The notes under the pieces are model-generated. The model was not told where the DNA came from and ran no database searches. It worked only from the letters and a program-made list of their open reading frames with translations. Below, piece after piece: positions 51,207 to 60,730 of a stretch of DNA of 64,000 nucleotides (position 1 is its first letter; each line of letters opens with the position of its first letter). This stretch comes from Arthrobacter sp. C2 (GTDB lineage Bacteria; Actinomycetota; Actinomycetes; Actinomycetales; Micrococcaceae), in NCBI GenBank assembly GCA_024207135.1, contig CP042428.1:1550001-1614000 (forward strand), written 5' to 3'. Made by a program: the position numbers and the translations under genes.

Positions 51207-51692
51207 ATGGGTACCAATGAGCTGTCGGCCCTGTTGTGGAAAGAACGGGAACTACTTGAGCTGCTGCACTTCAAGTTGGAGGAACAGCATCTTTTGCTCG
51301 TTGCCGGCAAGTCCCAATGGATTCAGTTGGCCACACGCGAGATCGAGAACGTCTTGGAAAAGGTCAATGCCGCGGGCTTGAACCGTGCCGTCGAAGCGGC
51401 GCGGGTTGCCTTGTCCTGGGGACTTGACGCAGCAGCGCCCCTGTCGGAAATCATCGAAGCCGCACCCGAAGGCCCGTGGAATGAAATCCTGGGCGCACAT
51501 CTGGCGGCCTTGCGACATACCGGTGCCGAGATCGGCCAGTTGCGGGACGCCAACGAACAATACCTGCGGGCCGCCCACCGCTCCACCCAAGAAACCCTGG
51601 CGACCCTGAGTGACGACCCCTCGCTGTATGGCCCGGCAGGGGCTTCTGCCTCGCGAAACGCCGGCGCACACATCATCGACACCAACCTTTAA
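51207..51692 (+). CDS. flgN: Flagellar export chaperone FlgN
   Basis: 161 residues from the ATG at 51207 (GGAGAGAT upstream). FlgN pattern: LSALLWKERELLELLHFKLEEQHLLLVAGKSQWIQLATREIENVLEKV, then a long helix (LRDANEQYLRAAHRSTQETLATL). It keeps FlgK and FlgL soluble for export, and directly precedes flgK by 9 bases. Confidence 0.88.
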   Translation: MGTNELSALLWKERELLELLHFKLEEQHLLLVAGKSQWIQLATREIENVLEKVNAAGLNRAVEAARVALSWGLDAAAPLSEIIEAAPEGPWNEILGAHLAALRHTGAEIGQLRDANEQYLRAAHRSTQETLATLSDDPSLYGPAGASASRNAGAHIIDTNL

Positions 51693-51701
51693 GGAACCGA
51701 C

Positions 51702-53111
51702 GTGAGTACATTCAGTGGCCTGAACACGGCCATGTCCGGCCTGAATGCCGCGCGCCTGGCGATGGAGACGGCCGGCAACAACATGGCAAACGTGGGCACG
51801 GCCGGTTACACCCGGCAACGCGCCGACTTCCTTTCCGTCGGCTCCGTGGCATCGACGGGCCTGCTGGCTTCCAGGCCCGGAGTCGGACAAGGTGTGGCCC
51901 TGACAGGAATTGCCCGCCTGGCCGATGCACATCTCGATGCCCGCGTGCGCGGCACCATCGCCCTGGCTGCCCAGTCCGACACCCGCGCCGAGGCCATGAC
52001 GAACCTCGAGGGCATCCTGCGGGAACCGGGCGAGAACGGGCTCTCCGCACTGCTCAACGGCTTTTGGGCGGGTTGGCAGGATGTGGCCATCCAGCCCGGC
52101 GAGAGCTCGCCCGCCGCAGTCCTGATCGAGCGCGCCAAGGCGGTGGTCAACCGCATCGGCCTCTCCCGCACCGAGATCTCCGACCAGTGGGAAGCCCAGC
52201 GCCAAAGCTTGGACACCATGGTCGGGGACATCAACGCCGCGGCCACCGCCATTGCAGGCCTGAACGAACAGATCCGCTCGACCGTCGCATCCGGCGGCAC
52301 GCCCAACGCCCTGCTGGATCAGCGGGACCTGTTGACCCAGAACATCGCCGAGCTTTCCGGTGCAACCGTCCGCGAACTGCCCGACGGCACCATCGACGTG
52401 CTGATCGACGGAAATGCCTTGGTCACCGGCAACACTGTCCGCCCGCTGGAAGCCACAGGAGCCTTGAACTTCGGTGGCGCAGGTTCCCCGCCATCCATCC
52501 AGTGGGCCCACCGCACCGGGTCGCCGATTGCCCTCCAATCCGGGCGGCTCGCCGGGGCGCTCGCGGTCCTGGCACCGGCCGACCTCACTGGCACCGGAGG
52601 CTCGCTCGCCGAGGCCGCCGAATCACTCGAAGGCATCGCCAAGGAACTGGCCGATCGCGTCAACAATGTCCAGGCAAACGGCTTCACCGTGGCCGGAGAC
52701 AAGGGTCTGGCCTTCTTCGGTTTCGATGCCACCGGCAACTTGTCGGTTCTGGCCCAGGGGGCCGCAGACCTTGCCACCAGCAGTACCCCCGGCGGAAACC
52801 TGGACGGTTCCAACGCCGCGAAGATGGCGGAACTCGGCAAGGTGCCCGGCGGTCCCGACGCCTTGTGGGCGAACCTGGTCATCAAGATCGGGACAACCAC
52901 CCGCGCCGAGGCCCAGCAAGCGGTCTCCACCGCGGTGGCGGCCTCCGGGGCCATCAACGCCCAACAATCGGTCTCCGCGGTGTCGCTGGATGAGGAGAAC
53001 GTTGCACTGATCGCCAACCAGCATGCCTTCCAGGGGGCCGCGCGCGTCATGACGGCCATCGATGAAATGCTCGACACGCTGATCAACCGCACCGGGCTCG
53101 TCGGACGCTAG
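51702..53111 (+). CDS. flgK: Hook-filament junction protein FlgK
   Basis: 469 residues. The start FSGLNTAMSGLNAARLAMETAGNNMANVGTAGYTRQRADF is the rod/hook signature in FlgK form; PNALLDQRDLLTQNIAEL is typical for FlgK; and the C-terminal helix is VALIANQHAFQGAARVMTAIDEMLDTLINRTGLVGR. First junction protein between hook and filament. Confidence 0.96.
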   Translation: MSTFSGLNTAMSGLNAARLAMETAGNNMANVGTAGYTRQRADFLSVGSVASTGLLASRPGVGQGVALTGIARLADAHLDARVRGTIALAAQSDTRAEAMTNLEGILREPGENGLSALLNGFWAGWQDVAIQPGESSPAAVLIERAKAVVNRIGLSRTEISDQWEAQRQSLDTMVGDINAAATAIAGLNEQIRSTVASGGTPNALLDQRDLLTQNIAELSGATVRELPDGTIDVLIDGNALVTGNTVRPLEATGALNFGGAGSPPSIQWAHRTGSPIALQSGRLAGALAVLAPADLTGTGGSLAEAAESLEGIAKELADRVNNVQANGFTVAGDKGLAFFGFDATGNLSVLAQGAADLATSSTPGGNLDGSNAAKMAELGKVPGGPDALWANLVIKIGTTTRAEAQQAVSTAVAASGAINAQQSVSAVSLDEENVALIANQHAFQGAARVMTAIDEMLDTLINRTGLVGR

Positions 53112-53128
53112 GGGAAGGAACCAAACCC

Positions 53129-54007
53129 ATGACCAGAATCACGACCGCGGCACTCAACCTCAATGCCGAGCGCAACCTGCAGGCAGCCATGACCCGGCTG
53201 GCCACGATCCAGAACAAGGCCGGCACTCAGAAGGAGATCGGCAAGCCCAGCGACGATCCTTCGGGCACCGCAAATGTCATGGCCCTGCGCGCCGAGCAGC
53301 GACTAAATGCACAGTTCTCTCGCAATGTGCAGGATGCCAATGGCTGGCTCTCCACCACGGACAAGGCCCTGACCAGCGCGACCGACATCATCCAGCAGGT
53401 CCGCGACCTCACGGTCAAGGGAGCCAACGACGGCGCCCTGAACCCGGCCGCCAAGGAAGCCATTGCCGTGGAGCTCCTCCAGCTTCACGACGCCTTGGTC
53501 AACGCGGCCAACACACAATTCATGGGCCGGAGCGTCTTTGCTGGAACCACCAACGAATCCGACGCGCTGGACAAGACCACATACCAGTTCCACGCCACCG
53601 CCGAGGTGCAACGCCGCATCGGCCCGAACTCGACGGTCCGCGTGGACGCCGCCGGTAAAGACGTCTTCGGGGAAGGGAATGACAGCGTGTTCAAGCTCGT
53701 GAAGGACATTGCCGATGCACTGATTGCGGGGACCAACATCTCCCCAAAGATCGGCGATGTCGATGAGAGCCTGCAGAAGGTCCTCGGCGCCCAGGCCACC
53801 ATCGGTGCCAGCCACGCGGCCGTGCTTGCCGCCGACGACGCACTGCTCTCGGACGCCGTCTCCTTGGAAGCCCGCCGCAGCGGCATCGAGGACATCGATC
53901 TGGGCAAGGTCATACTGGAGCTCAAGACCCAGGAAGTGGCATACCAGGCGGCCCTGTCCGCCGCGGCTCGCACCCTGCAGCCTTCACTGATGGACTTCCT
54001 GCGATGA
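53129..54007 (+). CDS. flgL: Hook-filament junction protein FlgL
   Basis: 292 residues, flagellin-related: MTRITTAALNLNAERNLQAAMTRLATIQNKAGTQKEIGKPSDDPSGTANVMALRAEQRLNAQFSRNVQDA is the FlgL form of D0/D1. The C-terminal helix VILELKTQEVAYQAALSAAARTLQPSLMDFLR matches. Second junction protein. The stop overlaps fliW by 4 bases. Confidence 0.96.
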   Translation: MTRITTAALNLNAERNLQAAMTRLATIQNKAGTQKEIGKPSDDPSGTANVMALRAEQRLNAQFSRNVQDANGWLSTTDKALTSATDIIQQVRDLTVKGANDGALNPAAKEAIAVELLQLHDALVNAANTQFMGRSVFAGTTNESDALDKTTYQFHATAEVQRRIGPNSTVRVDAAGKDVFGEGNDSVFKLVKDIADALIAGTNISPKIGDVDESLQKVLGAQATIGASHAAVLAADDALLSDAVSLEARRSGIEDIDLGKVILELKTQEVAYQAALSAAARTLQPSLMDFLR

Positions 54008-54378
54008 GCCGGGTACTGGTTCCCGCCACTCCCCTGCCGGGATTCCCCGAGGCCACCACGCTGTCCCTGGAGCCCGTCGAGGGTGCGATGGGTCTGTACT
54101 CGTTGGCTTCCCCGCAGGCCGCGGGGCTGCGCCTCTTCGTGCTGGATGCGGGATTGCATCTAGCCGACTACAAGCCGGTGTTCACCAACGAACAAATGGC
54201 GCTGCTCGGGGATCCGGAGCCCGGGTCCCGGGGCGTCCTGGTCATTGTGAACACCTCCGACAGCCAAGCGAGCGTCAACTTGCTCGCCCCGCTGGTGTTC
54301 AACTCCGACACCGGCACGTGCGCCCAGATCATCCTCGAGGGCCAGGACTGGCCCATCCGCTCGGCCCTGCCGCTCTGA
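54004..54378 (+). CDS. fliW: Flagellar assembly factor FliW
   Basis: 124 residues. FliW landmarks: PLPGFPEATTLSLEPVEGAMGLYSLAS, then LRLFVLDAGLHLADYKPVFTNEQMALL, then VLVIVNTSDSQASVNLLAPLVFNSDTGTCAQIIL. FliW binds flagellin and, when flagellin is low, CsrA, relieving CsrA block of flagellin translation. Translationally coupled to flgL, so it is made when hook assembly is under way. csrA is about 32 kb away, at the far end of the locus. Confidence 0.93.
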   Translation: MSRVLVPATPLPGFPEATTLSLEPVEGAMGLYSLASPQAAGLRLFVLDAGLHLADYKPVFTNEQMALLGDPEPGSRGVLVIVNTSDSQASVNLLAPLVFNSDTGTCAQIILEGQDWPIRSALPL

Positions 54379-54758
54379 TTCCATGGCCTGATTGCCTCCC
54401 CGCAGTGCCGGAGCCGCTCCGGCCGGCCTGGCACCAGCAGCGGCAGCACACTTCTGCAGGCTGCTCCCCCGGCACCGCAGCTCAGTGACGTGCCATATTT
54501 TCCCCATCCCAAACCTGTCTTATGGCCAAGGTGCGCCCTAGGATTGGCAATACGTGCGGGCCGAGAGCCTCGGTCCCGCATCCTGGCACACCGGCAGTGC
54601 TTCGCGCCCGGCCGGACAGTGGTTCCCATCCTTGGGGATTTGAACCACCGGGCACACGCCGGCGACGGCCCGGCGCCCCACACGGCCACCCGACCCTTCG
54701 GGAAACCGGCGGCGCGTCACCGACGCCCCGCCATGTTGAAAGCAGGGGGATCTTTCCC
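54379..54758. other. Gene-free interval after fliW
   Basis: 380 bases. A small GC hairpin (GCCGGA...TCCGGC, 54407-54423) could end the flgN-fliW message. A stretch near 54640 resembles a T-arm (GGTTCAAATCC on the - strand) but has no other tRNA parts. The segment probably holds the promoter of the esterase gene. Confidence 0.5.
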
Positions 54759-55628
54759 ATGGCTCGCTTCGCACCAACACGTCTTTTCGCCCTATTCGCC
54801 GCCGGCATTGCCGCGTGTGCCCTCTCCCTGACCGGGGTGGGCCCGGCCAGCGCGCTGGCCCCGCCCACGGAAACCAGCACCTCGGGAACCGTAAACTACG
54901 TCAACCTCGGAGACTCGTACTCCGCCGGATTCGGTTCTGGGGCCCTCGTCCCCGGACCGTTTCCGGGTTGCCTGCAAGGAAGCGGCCAAACACACGTCAC
55001 CAAGATCGCTTCCATGGACAACGTCAACTTCACTGCCAATGTTGCCTGTGCCGGGATGACCACCGCGCAGATCGGCGCAGTGGCCCAGCAGATCACCCCG
55101 TACCTCGCCACCGCGGACCTGACGACACTCACGCTCGGCGGCAACGACCTGAACCTGGCCGGCCTGGTTCTTGCCTGCAGCACCCTTGGATCGGATGCCG
55201 CGTGCGATGCCGCACTGGCAGCCGGGAACGCCGCGCTCCCGATGGTTGGCGCGTCCGCCCACCAAACCCTGCAACTGATTGACGCTGCGACCCCCGGAGA
55301 GATCCTGGTGCTGGGCTACCCGAGGCTCTTCACGGCCTCCAACGGCGACCAGCCGCTGATGAGCGCAAGCCACGCCCGGGACCTGAACAAGCTGGGCGAC
55401 TCGCTGAACCGGGTTATCCGCGACGCCACGGACGGCACCAGCGCCACATTCGTTCCGGTGCTGGGCCCGTTCAACGACCATGGCCTGGGTGCAACGGATT
55501 CCTGGATCTACTTCAACATGGCCAACCTTGGCGACCCGTTCAACCTGCACCCCACCACCAGCGGCTACCTCAACGGCTACTACCCGGCGGTGCGCAACCA
55601 CATCAACATGAACCAGTTGATGCGCTAA
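54759..55628 (+). CDS. Secreted SGNH/GDSL esterase
   Basis: 289 residues from the ATG at 54759 (AGGGGGA upstream). A signal peptide (about 1-33, cleavage near ASALA) precedes an SGNH hydrolase domain: block I NYVNLGDSYSAGFGSG with the Ser, block III TLGGNDL, and block V HPTTSGY with the catalytic His. Cys residues at conserved spacing (PGCLQG, VACAGM, LACSTL, ACDAAL) suggest disulphides, as in the SGNH lipases of actinomycetes. It probably cleaves ester bonds of lipids or acylated glycans outside the cell. Confidence 0.9.
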   Translation: MARFAPTRLFALFAAGIAACALSLTGVGPASALAPPTETSTSGTVNYVNLGDSYSAGFGSGALVPGPFPGCLQGSGQTHVTKIASMDNVNFTANVACAGMTTAQIGAVAQQITPYLATADLTTLTLGGNDLNLAGLVLACSTLGSDAACDAALAAGNAALPMVGASAHQTLQLIDAATPGEILVLGYPRLFTASNGDQPLMSASHARDLNKLGDSLNRVIRDATDGTSATFVPVLGPFNDHGLGATDSWIYFNMANLGDPFNLHPTTSGYLNGYYPAVRNHINMNQLMR

Positions 55629-55765
55629 CGCCAATCGGCGGCTTATTGACCGCGGCCACCCCCACGGCACTTCACCGGCTGTGCGGGTGGCCGCGCCCTG
55701 CCCGACCCACCGCGTCCCGTCCGTCCGTCCGCGGACCAGACCGCATCCGTACTAGGCTTGATTCC

Positions 55766-57028
55766 ATGGCAAACCAAAGCTCCGAGGCCGCAGCATCCCA
55801 GCTGGAAATACTGTTGACACCCCAGGGGTGGGAACTGCTGAACTCGGTCGACCCGTCCGCCGCCGGCACCAAGGAGGCGGCGCTGAACCTCAATCTGGAG
55901 CTGCGCAAGGCCGGGCACCCAGTGGAACTGGTCACCGCCGTGGTCCAGCAGGCACAGTTGCGCTCCAAGGCCCGGGTCAAGTTCGGGCCTTTCGCCGACC
56001 GCATGGTGTTCACCCCCGCCGGCCTCGAACAGGCCACGCGCCTGAAGCTTGCGGGCCTTCATGCCCAGCGTTTCACCCGCGCCGGGATCAAGAAGGTCGC
56101 CGACCTTGGATGCGGAATCGGCGCGGATTCCCTCGCCCTGGCCAGCGCCGAGATCGAGGTGACCGCAGTGGAGATGGACGAGACCACCGCGGCGGCGGCC
56201 ACCTTGAACCTCATGCCGTGGCCCACCGCCACGGTCGTCAACTCTGACGCAACCGAGTTCGACCTCACCGGATTCGACGGGGTCTGGCTCGACCCGGCCC
56301 GGCGCACCACCGACACTTCCGGCACCTCGCGGATCTTCGATCCCGAGGCGTTTTCCCCTCCGCTGTCCTTCGTCGAGTCGTTGGCCGACCGCGGGCTGGC
56401 CGTGGGCGTGAAAATGGGCCCCGGCCTGCCGCACGATGCGGTGCCGGCCAATTGCGAGGTCCAGTGGGTCTCCATCAACGGGGATGTTACCGAGGCCGCC
56501 CTCTGGTTCGGCCCGCTGGCCCGCCCCGGCATCCGTCGCGCGGCCCTGGTGATCGGGGCGCACGGTGCCACGGAACTGACCAGTCCCGTGGACTTCGACC
56601 CCGATGCGGCGCTGCGCGGGGACGTGCCGGTCGGCGCAATCGACTCCTACATCTACGAACCCGACGGTGCGGTGATCCGCGCTGGGCTGATCGACCAGCT
56701 GCTCAAGGACACCGGCGGGCACCTTCTCGACCCGCACATTGCCTACTTCAGCACAGCCGAAGCCGTGGAGACCCCGCTGGCCAAGGCCTACAAGGTCATG
56801 GCCGTCCACCCATACCACGTGAAGAACCTGCGCGCATGGGTCAAGGCCGAAAAGATCGGCGTGCTGGACATCAAGAAGCGCGGCATGGACGTCACCCCCG
56901 AGGAATTACGCAAGATCCTGCTGGCCGGAACCGGGCGCGACGCGAAAAACAAGGCGACCCTGGTGCTCACCCGCATCGGCGATAGGCGCCTGGCCATCGA
57001 GGTCGAGCCGGTCGTTTTCCCGGTGTGA
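55766..57028 (+). CDS. Class I SAM methyltransferase, THUMP-like domain protein
   Basis: 420 residues from the ATG at 55766. A helical N-terminal part (about 1-90) leads to a Rossmann methyltransferase core with motif I VADLGCGIGADSLALA (about 112), the acidic loop VTAVEMDE and the motif IV-like FDGVWLDPARRT. A C-terminal THUMP-like part (about 320-420) includes HVKNLRAWVKAEKIGVLDIKKRGMDVTPEEL. DPxRR in motif IV recalls RNA/DNA-base methylases. In related actinobacteria this gene commonly sits near groES and tsaD, and a tRNA or rRNA target is plausible; substrate unknown. Confidence 0.85.
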   Translation: MANQSSEAAASQLEILLTPQGWELLNSVDPSAAGTKEAALNLNLELRKAGHPVELVTAVVQQAQLRSKARVKFGPFADRMVFTPAGLEQATRLKLAGLHAQRFTRAGIKKVADLGCGIGADSLALASAEIEVTAVEMDETTAAAATLNLMPWPTATVVNSDATEFDLTGFDGVWLDPARRTTDTSGTSRIFDPEAFSPPLSFVESLADRGLAVGVKMGPGLPHDAVPANCEVQWVSINGDVTEAALWFGPLARPGIRRAALVIGAHGATELTSPVDFDPDAALRGDVPVGAIDSYIYEPDGAVIRAGLIDQLLKDTGGHLLDPHIAYFSTAEAVETPLAKAYKVMAVHPYHVKNLRAWVKAEKIGVLDIKKRGMDVTPEELRKILLAGTGRDAKNKATLVLTRIGDRRLAIEVEPVVFPV

Positions 57029-57161
57029 GCGCAAACGCACGACCGCAAGGCCGCCAAACCCCACCGAACCTCCATCGGTGGCATCAACTGTGCGGTTTCG
57101 CTCGATAGACTGGCGGGAAGAACATTTTGGGGTGGATCGCCTCATGAATCATGGAGGTTCG

Positions 57162-58304
57162 ATGCAAATAGATTTCGCATCATCACGCCAGTCCACGCTC
57201 GGAGTGGAATGGGAAGTTGCGTTGGTGGATCGCCATACTTCCGACCTGCGTTCCGTCGCCGAGGAAGTGCTTGCCGAATTGAACGTGCGGCACGGATCCC
57301 TCGGCGTCGACGACGAACATCCCCATGTGAAGCAGGAATTGCTGCTGAACACCGTGGAAATCGTGACGGGTGTGTGCGAAACCGTGGCCCAGGCCAAGGC
57401 CCAACTGCACGAGAACCTGGTGGCCGTCCGCGAGGTCACCGACCCCATGGACGTGGACCTGTACTGCGCCGGCTCCCACCCCTTCGCCCCGCCAAAGCTG
57501 CAGCCGGTCACCGACAAGGACCGCTACGCGAAGATGATCGACCGCACCCAATGGTGGGGCCAGCAAATGGTCATCTACGGCGTGCACGTGCACGTGGGTC
57601 TGGACGCCCGGGCCAAGGCCCTGCCGATCGTTGACGGACTGATCAACTACCAGGCCCACTTCCAGGCGCTCTCGGCCTCCAGCCCCTTCTGGGGCGGGGA
57701 AGACACCGGCTACGCCTCGCACCGCGCCCTGATGTTCCAGCAGCTCCCCACCGCCGGGATCCCTTACCATTTCCCGACCTGGGAGCAATACGAGGCCTAC
57801 GTCGCCGACATGCTGCACACCGGCGTCATCGACGACATCTCGGAAATCCGCTGGGACGTGCGCCCGGTCCCCCGCTTCGGAACCGTCGAGATGCGCATCT
57901 CCGACGGACTGTCCTCGCTGCAGGACATCGGCGCCATCGCCGCCCTCACCCAATGCCTCGTCGATGACATGTCGACTACGCTGGATGCCGGCGGAAAGAT
58001 TCCCGTCATGCCGCCCTGGTATCGCGTCGAGAACAAGTGGCGTGCCGCCCGCTACGGCATGGAAGCGATCATCATCCTGAATGCCGCCGGGGACGAAATG
58101 CTCGTCACCGACCACCTGCGCCTGGAGCTTGAGCGGCTGGCCCCGGTCGCCGAAAAGCTGGGCTGCAGCACCGAGCTGGCCGACGTGGAACGCATCATCA
58201 CCGGAGGCGCCGGCTACCAGTGGCAGCACAAGATCGCCACGGCGAACAACGGCGATCTCCACGAGGTCGTCAAGGACAATGTCCGCAGGATGAATCTGGC
58301 CTGA
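57162..58304 (+). CDS. Glutamate-cysteine ligase, GCS2/YbdK type
   Basis: 380 residues from the ATG at 57162, which has GGAGG four bases upstream (an ATG at 57144 is possible). GCS2-family start STLGVEWEVALVD, then VKQELLLNTVEIVTGVC, YCAGSHPFAPPKLQPVTDKDRYAKMIDRTQWWGQQMVIYGVHVHVG and the ATP/Mg-binding EIRWDVRPVPRFGTVEMRISDG. YbdK-type enzymes join glutamate to cysteine or another amine. In actinobacteria the route could feed ergothioneine or other thiols; the true product is not certain. Ends before a 25-bp hairpin. Confidence 0.9.
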   Translation: MQIDFASSRQSTLGVEWEVALVDRHTSDLRSVAEEVLAELNVRHGSLGVDDEHPHVKQELLLNTVEIVTGVCETVAQAKAQLHENLVAVREVTDPMDVDLYCAGSHPFAPPKLQPVTDKDRYAKMIDRTQWWGQQMVIYGVHVHVGLDARAKALPIVDGLINYQAHFQALSASSPFWGGEDTGYASHRALMFQQLPTAGIPYHFPTWEQYEAYVADMLHTGVIDDISEIRWDVRPVPRFGTVEMRISDGLSSLQDIGAIAALTQCLVDDMSTTLDAGGKIPVMPPWYRVENKWRAARYGMEAIIILNAAGDEMLVTDHLRLELERLAPVAEKLGCSTELADVERIITGGAGYQWQHKIATANNGDLHEVVKDNVRRMNLA

Positions 58305-58317
58305 GCCAACGTTCCAA

Positions 58318-58370
58318 GGACGCAACAAGGGGTGGACGGGAAAATTTCCCGCCCACCCCTTGTTGCGTCC
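58318..58370. terminator. Long bidirectional terminator
   Basis: A stem of 24 pairs with one mismatch (58318-58342 with 58346-58370) and a 3-base loop with A/T-rich tip. It lies between the convergent gcs2-type gene and tsaD. Confidence 0.85.
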
Positions 58371-58385
58371 AAGGCCATTTTGGCC

Positions 58386-59459
58386 CTATGCGACCAAAGA
58401 AACCAGGCTCACCGGCTGCCCGGAATCGGTGGAGAACTTCAATCCGGTGGGCGCGATGCCGCCGGCCACCAGCTGGGCACCCAGGGCCGCAACCATCGCG
58501 CCGTTGTCGGTGCACAGGTTCCGCGGCGGAACCCGCAGGGTGATCCCGGCCGAGGCGCAGCGGGCGCCCAGCAGTTCGCGCAGCCGCGAGTTCGCCGCCA
58601 CCCCTCCCCCGAGCATCAGGTTGGTCAGCCCGTGTTCCTGGCAGGCGCGCACGGCCTTGGAGGTGATCACGTCGACCACGGCTTCCTGGAAGCCGGCTGC
58701 GATGTCGGCCACCGGAACCTCCTCGCCGCGCTTCTGGTACTGCTCCACGCAGCGTGCAACTGCGGTCTTGAGCCCGGAGAAGGAGAAATCGTGGCGGTGC
58801 TTGCCCGGTTCCTCGGCGGTGCCGATGAACTTGGGCAGGGTCAGCCCGCGCGGGAACCGGATGGCCTTGGGATTGCCTTCCTTGGCGATTCGGTCAATGA
58901 CCGGTCCTCCGGGGTAGCCCAGGCCCAGCAGGCGGGCGACCTTGTCGTAGGCCTCCCCCGCTGCGTCGTCGATCGTGGCCCCGAGCAGGCGCACGTCGGA
59001 GGTGAGCGAGTTGACCTGCAGGATTTCGGTGTGGCCGCCGGAAACCAACAGCGCCCCGAGGTTCCCGGGCAGCTCTCCGCCGTCCAGGATGCCCACGCCG
59101 ACGTGGGCAACTAGGTGGTTGATGGCATACAGCGGCTTGCCCGTGGCCAGGGCCAGGGCCTTCGCCGCGGAGACCCCCACCATCAGGGCGCCGGAGAGTC
59201 CGGGGCCGCTGGTCACCGCGATCGCGTCGATCTCATCCAGCGACACCCCGGCGTCCGTCAGCGCGGCCGACAGCGTCGGCACGAAGGCGTCCAGGTGGGC
59301 GCGGGAGGCAATCTCGGGGATGACCCCGCCGAAGCGCACATGCTCTTCCATGGAGGAGGCCACGGCGTTGACCAGGAGCTCGGTTCCACGCACGATACCC
59401 ACCCCGGTTTCGTCACAGGAGGATTCAATGCCAAGAACGAGCGGTGCAGTAAGGGACAT
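58386..59459 (-). CDS. tsaD: tRNA N6-threonylcarbamoyladenosine transferase TsaD
   Basis: 357 residues from the ATG at 59459. Landmarks: [16 protein letters not shown], the metal-binding HxxxH in [40 protein letters not shown], and [13 protein letters not shown]. It transfers threonylcarbamoyl to A37 of tRNAs reading ANN codons. Last gene of the alr-tsaE-tsaB-rimI-tsaD run. Confidence 0.97.
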   Translation of the reverse strand: MSLTAPLVLGIESSCDETGVGIVRGTELLVNAVASSMEEHVRFGGVIPEIASRAHLDAFVPTLSAALTDAGVSLDEIDAIAVTSGPGLSGALMVGVSAAKALALATGKPLYAINHLVAHVGVGILDGGELPGNLGALLVSGGHTEILQVNSLTSDVRLLGATIDDAAGEAYDKVARLLGLGYPGGPVIDRIAKEGNPKAIRFPRGLTLPKFIGTAEEPGKHRHDFSFSGLKTAVARCVEQYQKRGEEVPVADIAAGFQEAVVDVITSKAVRACQEHGLTNLMLGGGVAANSRLRELLGARCASAGITLRVPPRNLCTDNGAMVAALGAQLVAGGIAPTGLKFSTDSGQPVSLVSLVA

Positions 59460-59563
59460 GGTTCCAATTTTAGGGCCGGGGCCCCGCTTTGGGCGAAGCG
59501 GGCGTATTCGATGCCGCTCGCCGGGCCGGCCGGGGACCGCCCGCGAGCGTGGATATGGCCGGA

Positions 59564-60049
59564 TCAACCGGCAGTGAACAGGACCTTGCGCATGATGATG
59601 GCATCGATGCCGTCGCGGTAGTACCCCTTGCGGCGGTGGATGGCCTCGAACCCGTGGCGCTCATACAGGCCCTGGGCGCGGGGGTTGTCCTCGCGGACCT
59701 CCAGCAACAGATCGGTTGCACCGAGCTTGACGGCGGTGTCGATCATCAGGCGCAACAGGTGCGTCCCGATCCCCCGGCCCTCGTAGTCCGGGTCCACGGC
59801 GATGGTCTGCACGTCAGCCAACGGCAGCACGCACATCAGCCCGCAGTATGCGACGATCTTCCCGGCGTCCTGCACCACCCAGTAGTTCCTGGTGTCCACC
59901 AGATCCAGTTCGCCGATGAACATCTCCCGCGGCCAGGCATCCGCCGGGAAAAGCGCCTTTTCCATCTCCCAGACCTCGTCCACGTCCGCGTGGAGCATGG
60001 GCCTGGTATCCAGGCCCGCCGGCACGGGGTGGGGCTCCTGTTCGGTCAC
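59564..60049 (-). CDS. rimI: Ribosomal-protein-alanine acetyltransferase RimI
   Basis: 161 residues. GNAT fold with [27 protein letters not shown], then [16 protein letters not shown] for acetyl-CoA binding and [20 protein letters not shown] at the end. It acetylates the N-terminus of ribosomal protein S18 in model bacteria. Overlaps tsaB by 4 bases. Confidence 0.92.
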   Translation of the reverse strand: MTEQEPHPVPAGLDTRPMLHADVDEVWEMEKALFPADAWPREMFIGELDLVDTRNYWVVQDAGKIVAYCGLMCVLPLADVQTIAVDPDYEGRGIGTHLLRLMIDTAVKLGATDLLLEVREDNPRAQGLYERHGFEAIHRRKGYYRDGIDAIIMRKVLFTAG

Positions 60050-60717
60050 AGCAGCTTGCCCTTCATCACCGCGGGTACCTTCGCGTCGGATTCGCGCAGG
60101 TACAGGGGCTCGGTGCCCAGCAGGGCATCGCCGGCGGCCAGGGTGCGCAGCGCGCGGGTGCCCAGCGAGACGGCACCGGGATGGGAGCTTTCGAAGCCGT
60201 CCACCGCCTTCGCACCCACCGCGGCCAGGCGGTCGGCGTAGAGGCCGGCCCCGGCCCCGTACACCGGGCCTGCGGGCAGTTCCTCGGCCACGGTGACGTG
60301 CGGGCCGTCCAGCAGCGCCCCGGCCTTGTCGTAGCGCGCCCAGTACAGCTCCTTGCGCCGCGCGTCGATGGCGACGGTGAACTCCCCGGCCGGTAGTTTG
60401 GCCACCGCATCCAGGGCAATGGCATCGAGGCTCATCACCCCGTGGACCGGCACTCCCCAGACAAAGCCGAGGGTTCGGGCGGTGGCCAGGCCCACGCGCA
60501 GCCCGGTGAAGGGTCCGGGGCCCACGCCGACCGCGACTGCCTCGGGAACCACCCCGCCGGCGGCGGCCAGCAGGGACTCGATGGCCGGGGCCAAGACCTC
60601 GGAGTGGTCGTTGCTCTCGGTCGAGGTGAAGGAGCCGAGCACCTCGACGACGGTGCCCTCGGAGCGCAGCAGTGCCGCCGAGGCGTTGGCGGAGGTGTCA
60701 ATGGCCAATAGAAGCAT
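60046..60717 (-). CDS. tsaB: TsaB, t6A synthesis partner of TsaD
   Basis: 223 residues. ASKHA fold of the TsaD/YeaZ type: LLLAIDTSANASAALLR, then VAVGVGPGPFTGLRVGLATARTLG and VAIDARRKELYWARYD. Inactive paralogue of TsaD that forms the TsaBD complex with it. Starts 13 bases after the tsaE stop. Confidence 0.95.
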   Translation of the reverse strand: MLLLAIDTSANASAALLRSEGTVVEVLGSFTSTESNDHSEVLAPAIESLLAAAGGVVPEAVAVGVGPGPFTGLRVGLATARTLGFVWGVPVHGVMSLDAIALDAVAKLPAGEFTVAIDARRKELYWARYDKAGALLDGPHVTVAEELPAGPVYGAGAGLYADRLAAVGAKAVDGFESSHPGAVSLGTRALRTLAAGDALLGTEPLYLRESDAKVPAVMKGKLL

Positions 60718-60730
60718 TTATGAATTCCCT

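Noticed and set aside
54630-54660. tRNA-like T-arm on the - strand (GGTTCAAATCC)
   Set aside because: No cloverleaf can be drawn around it.
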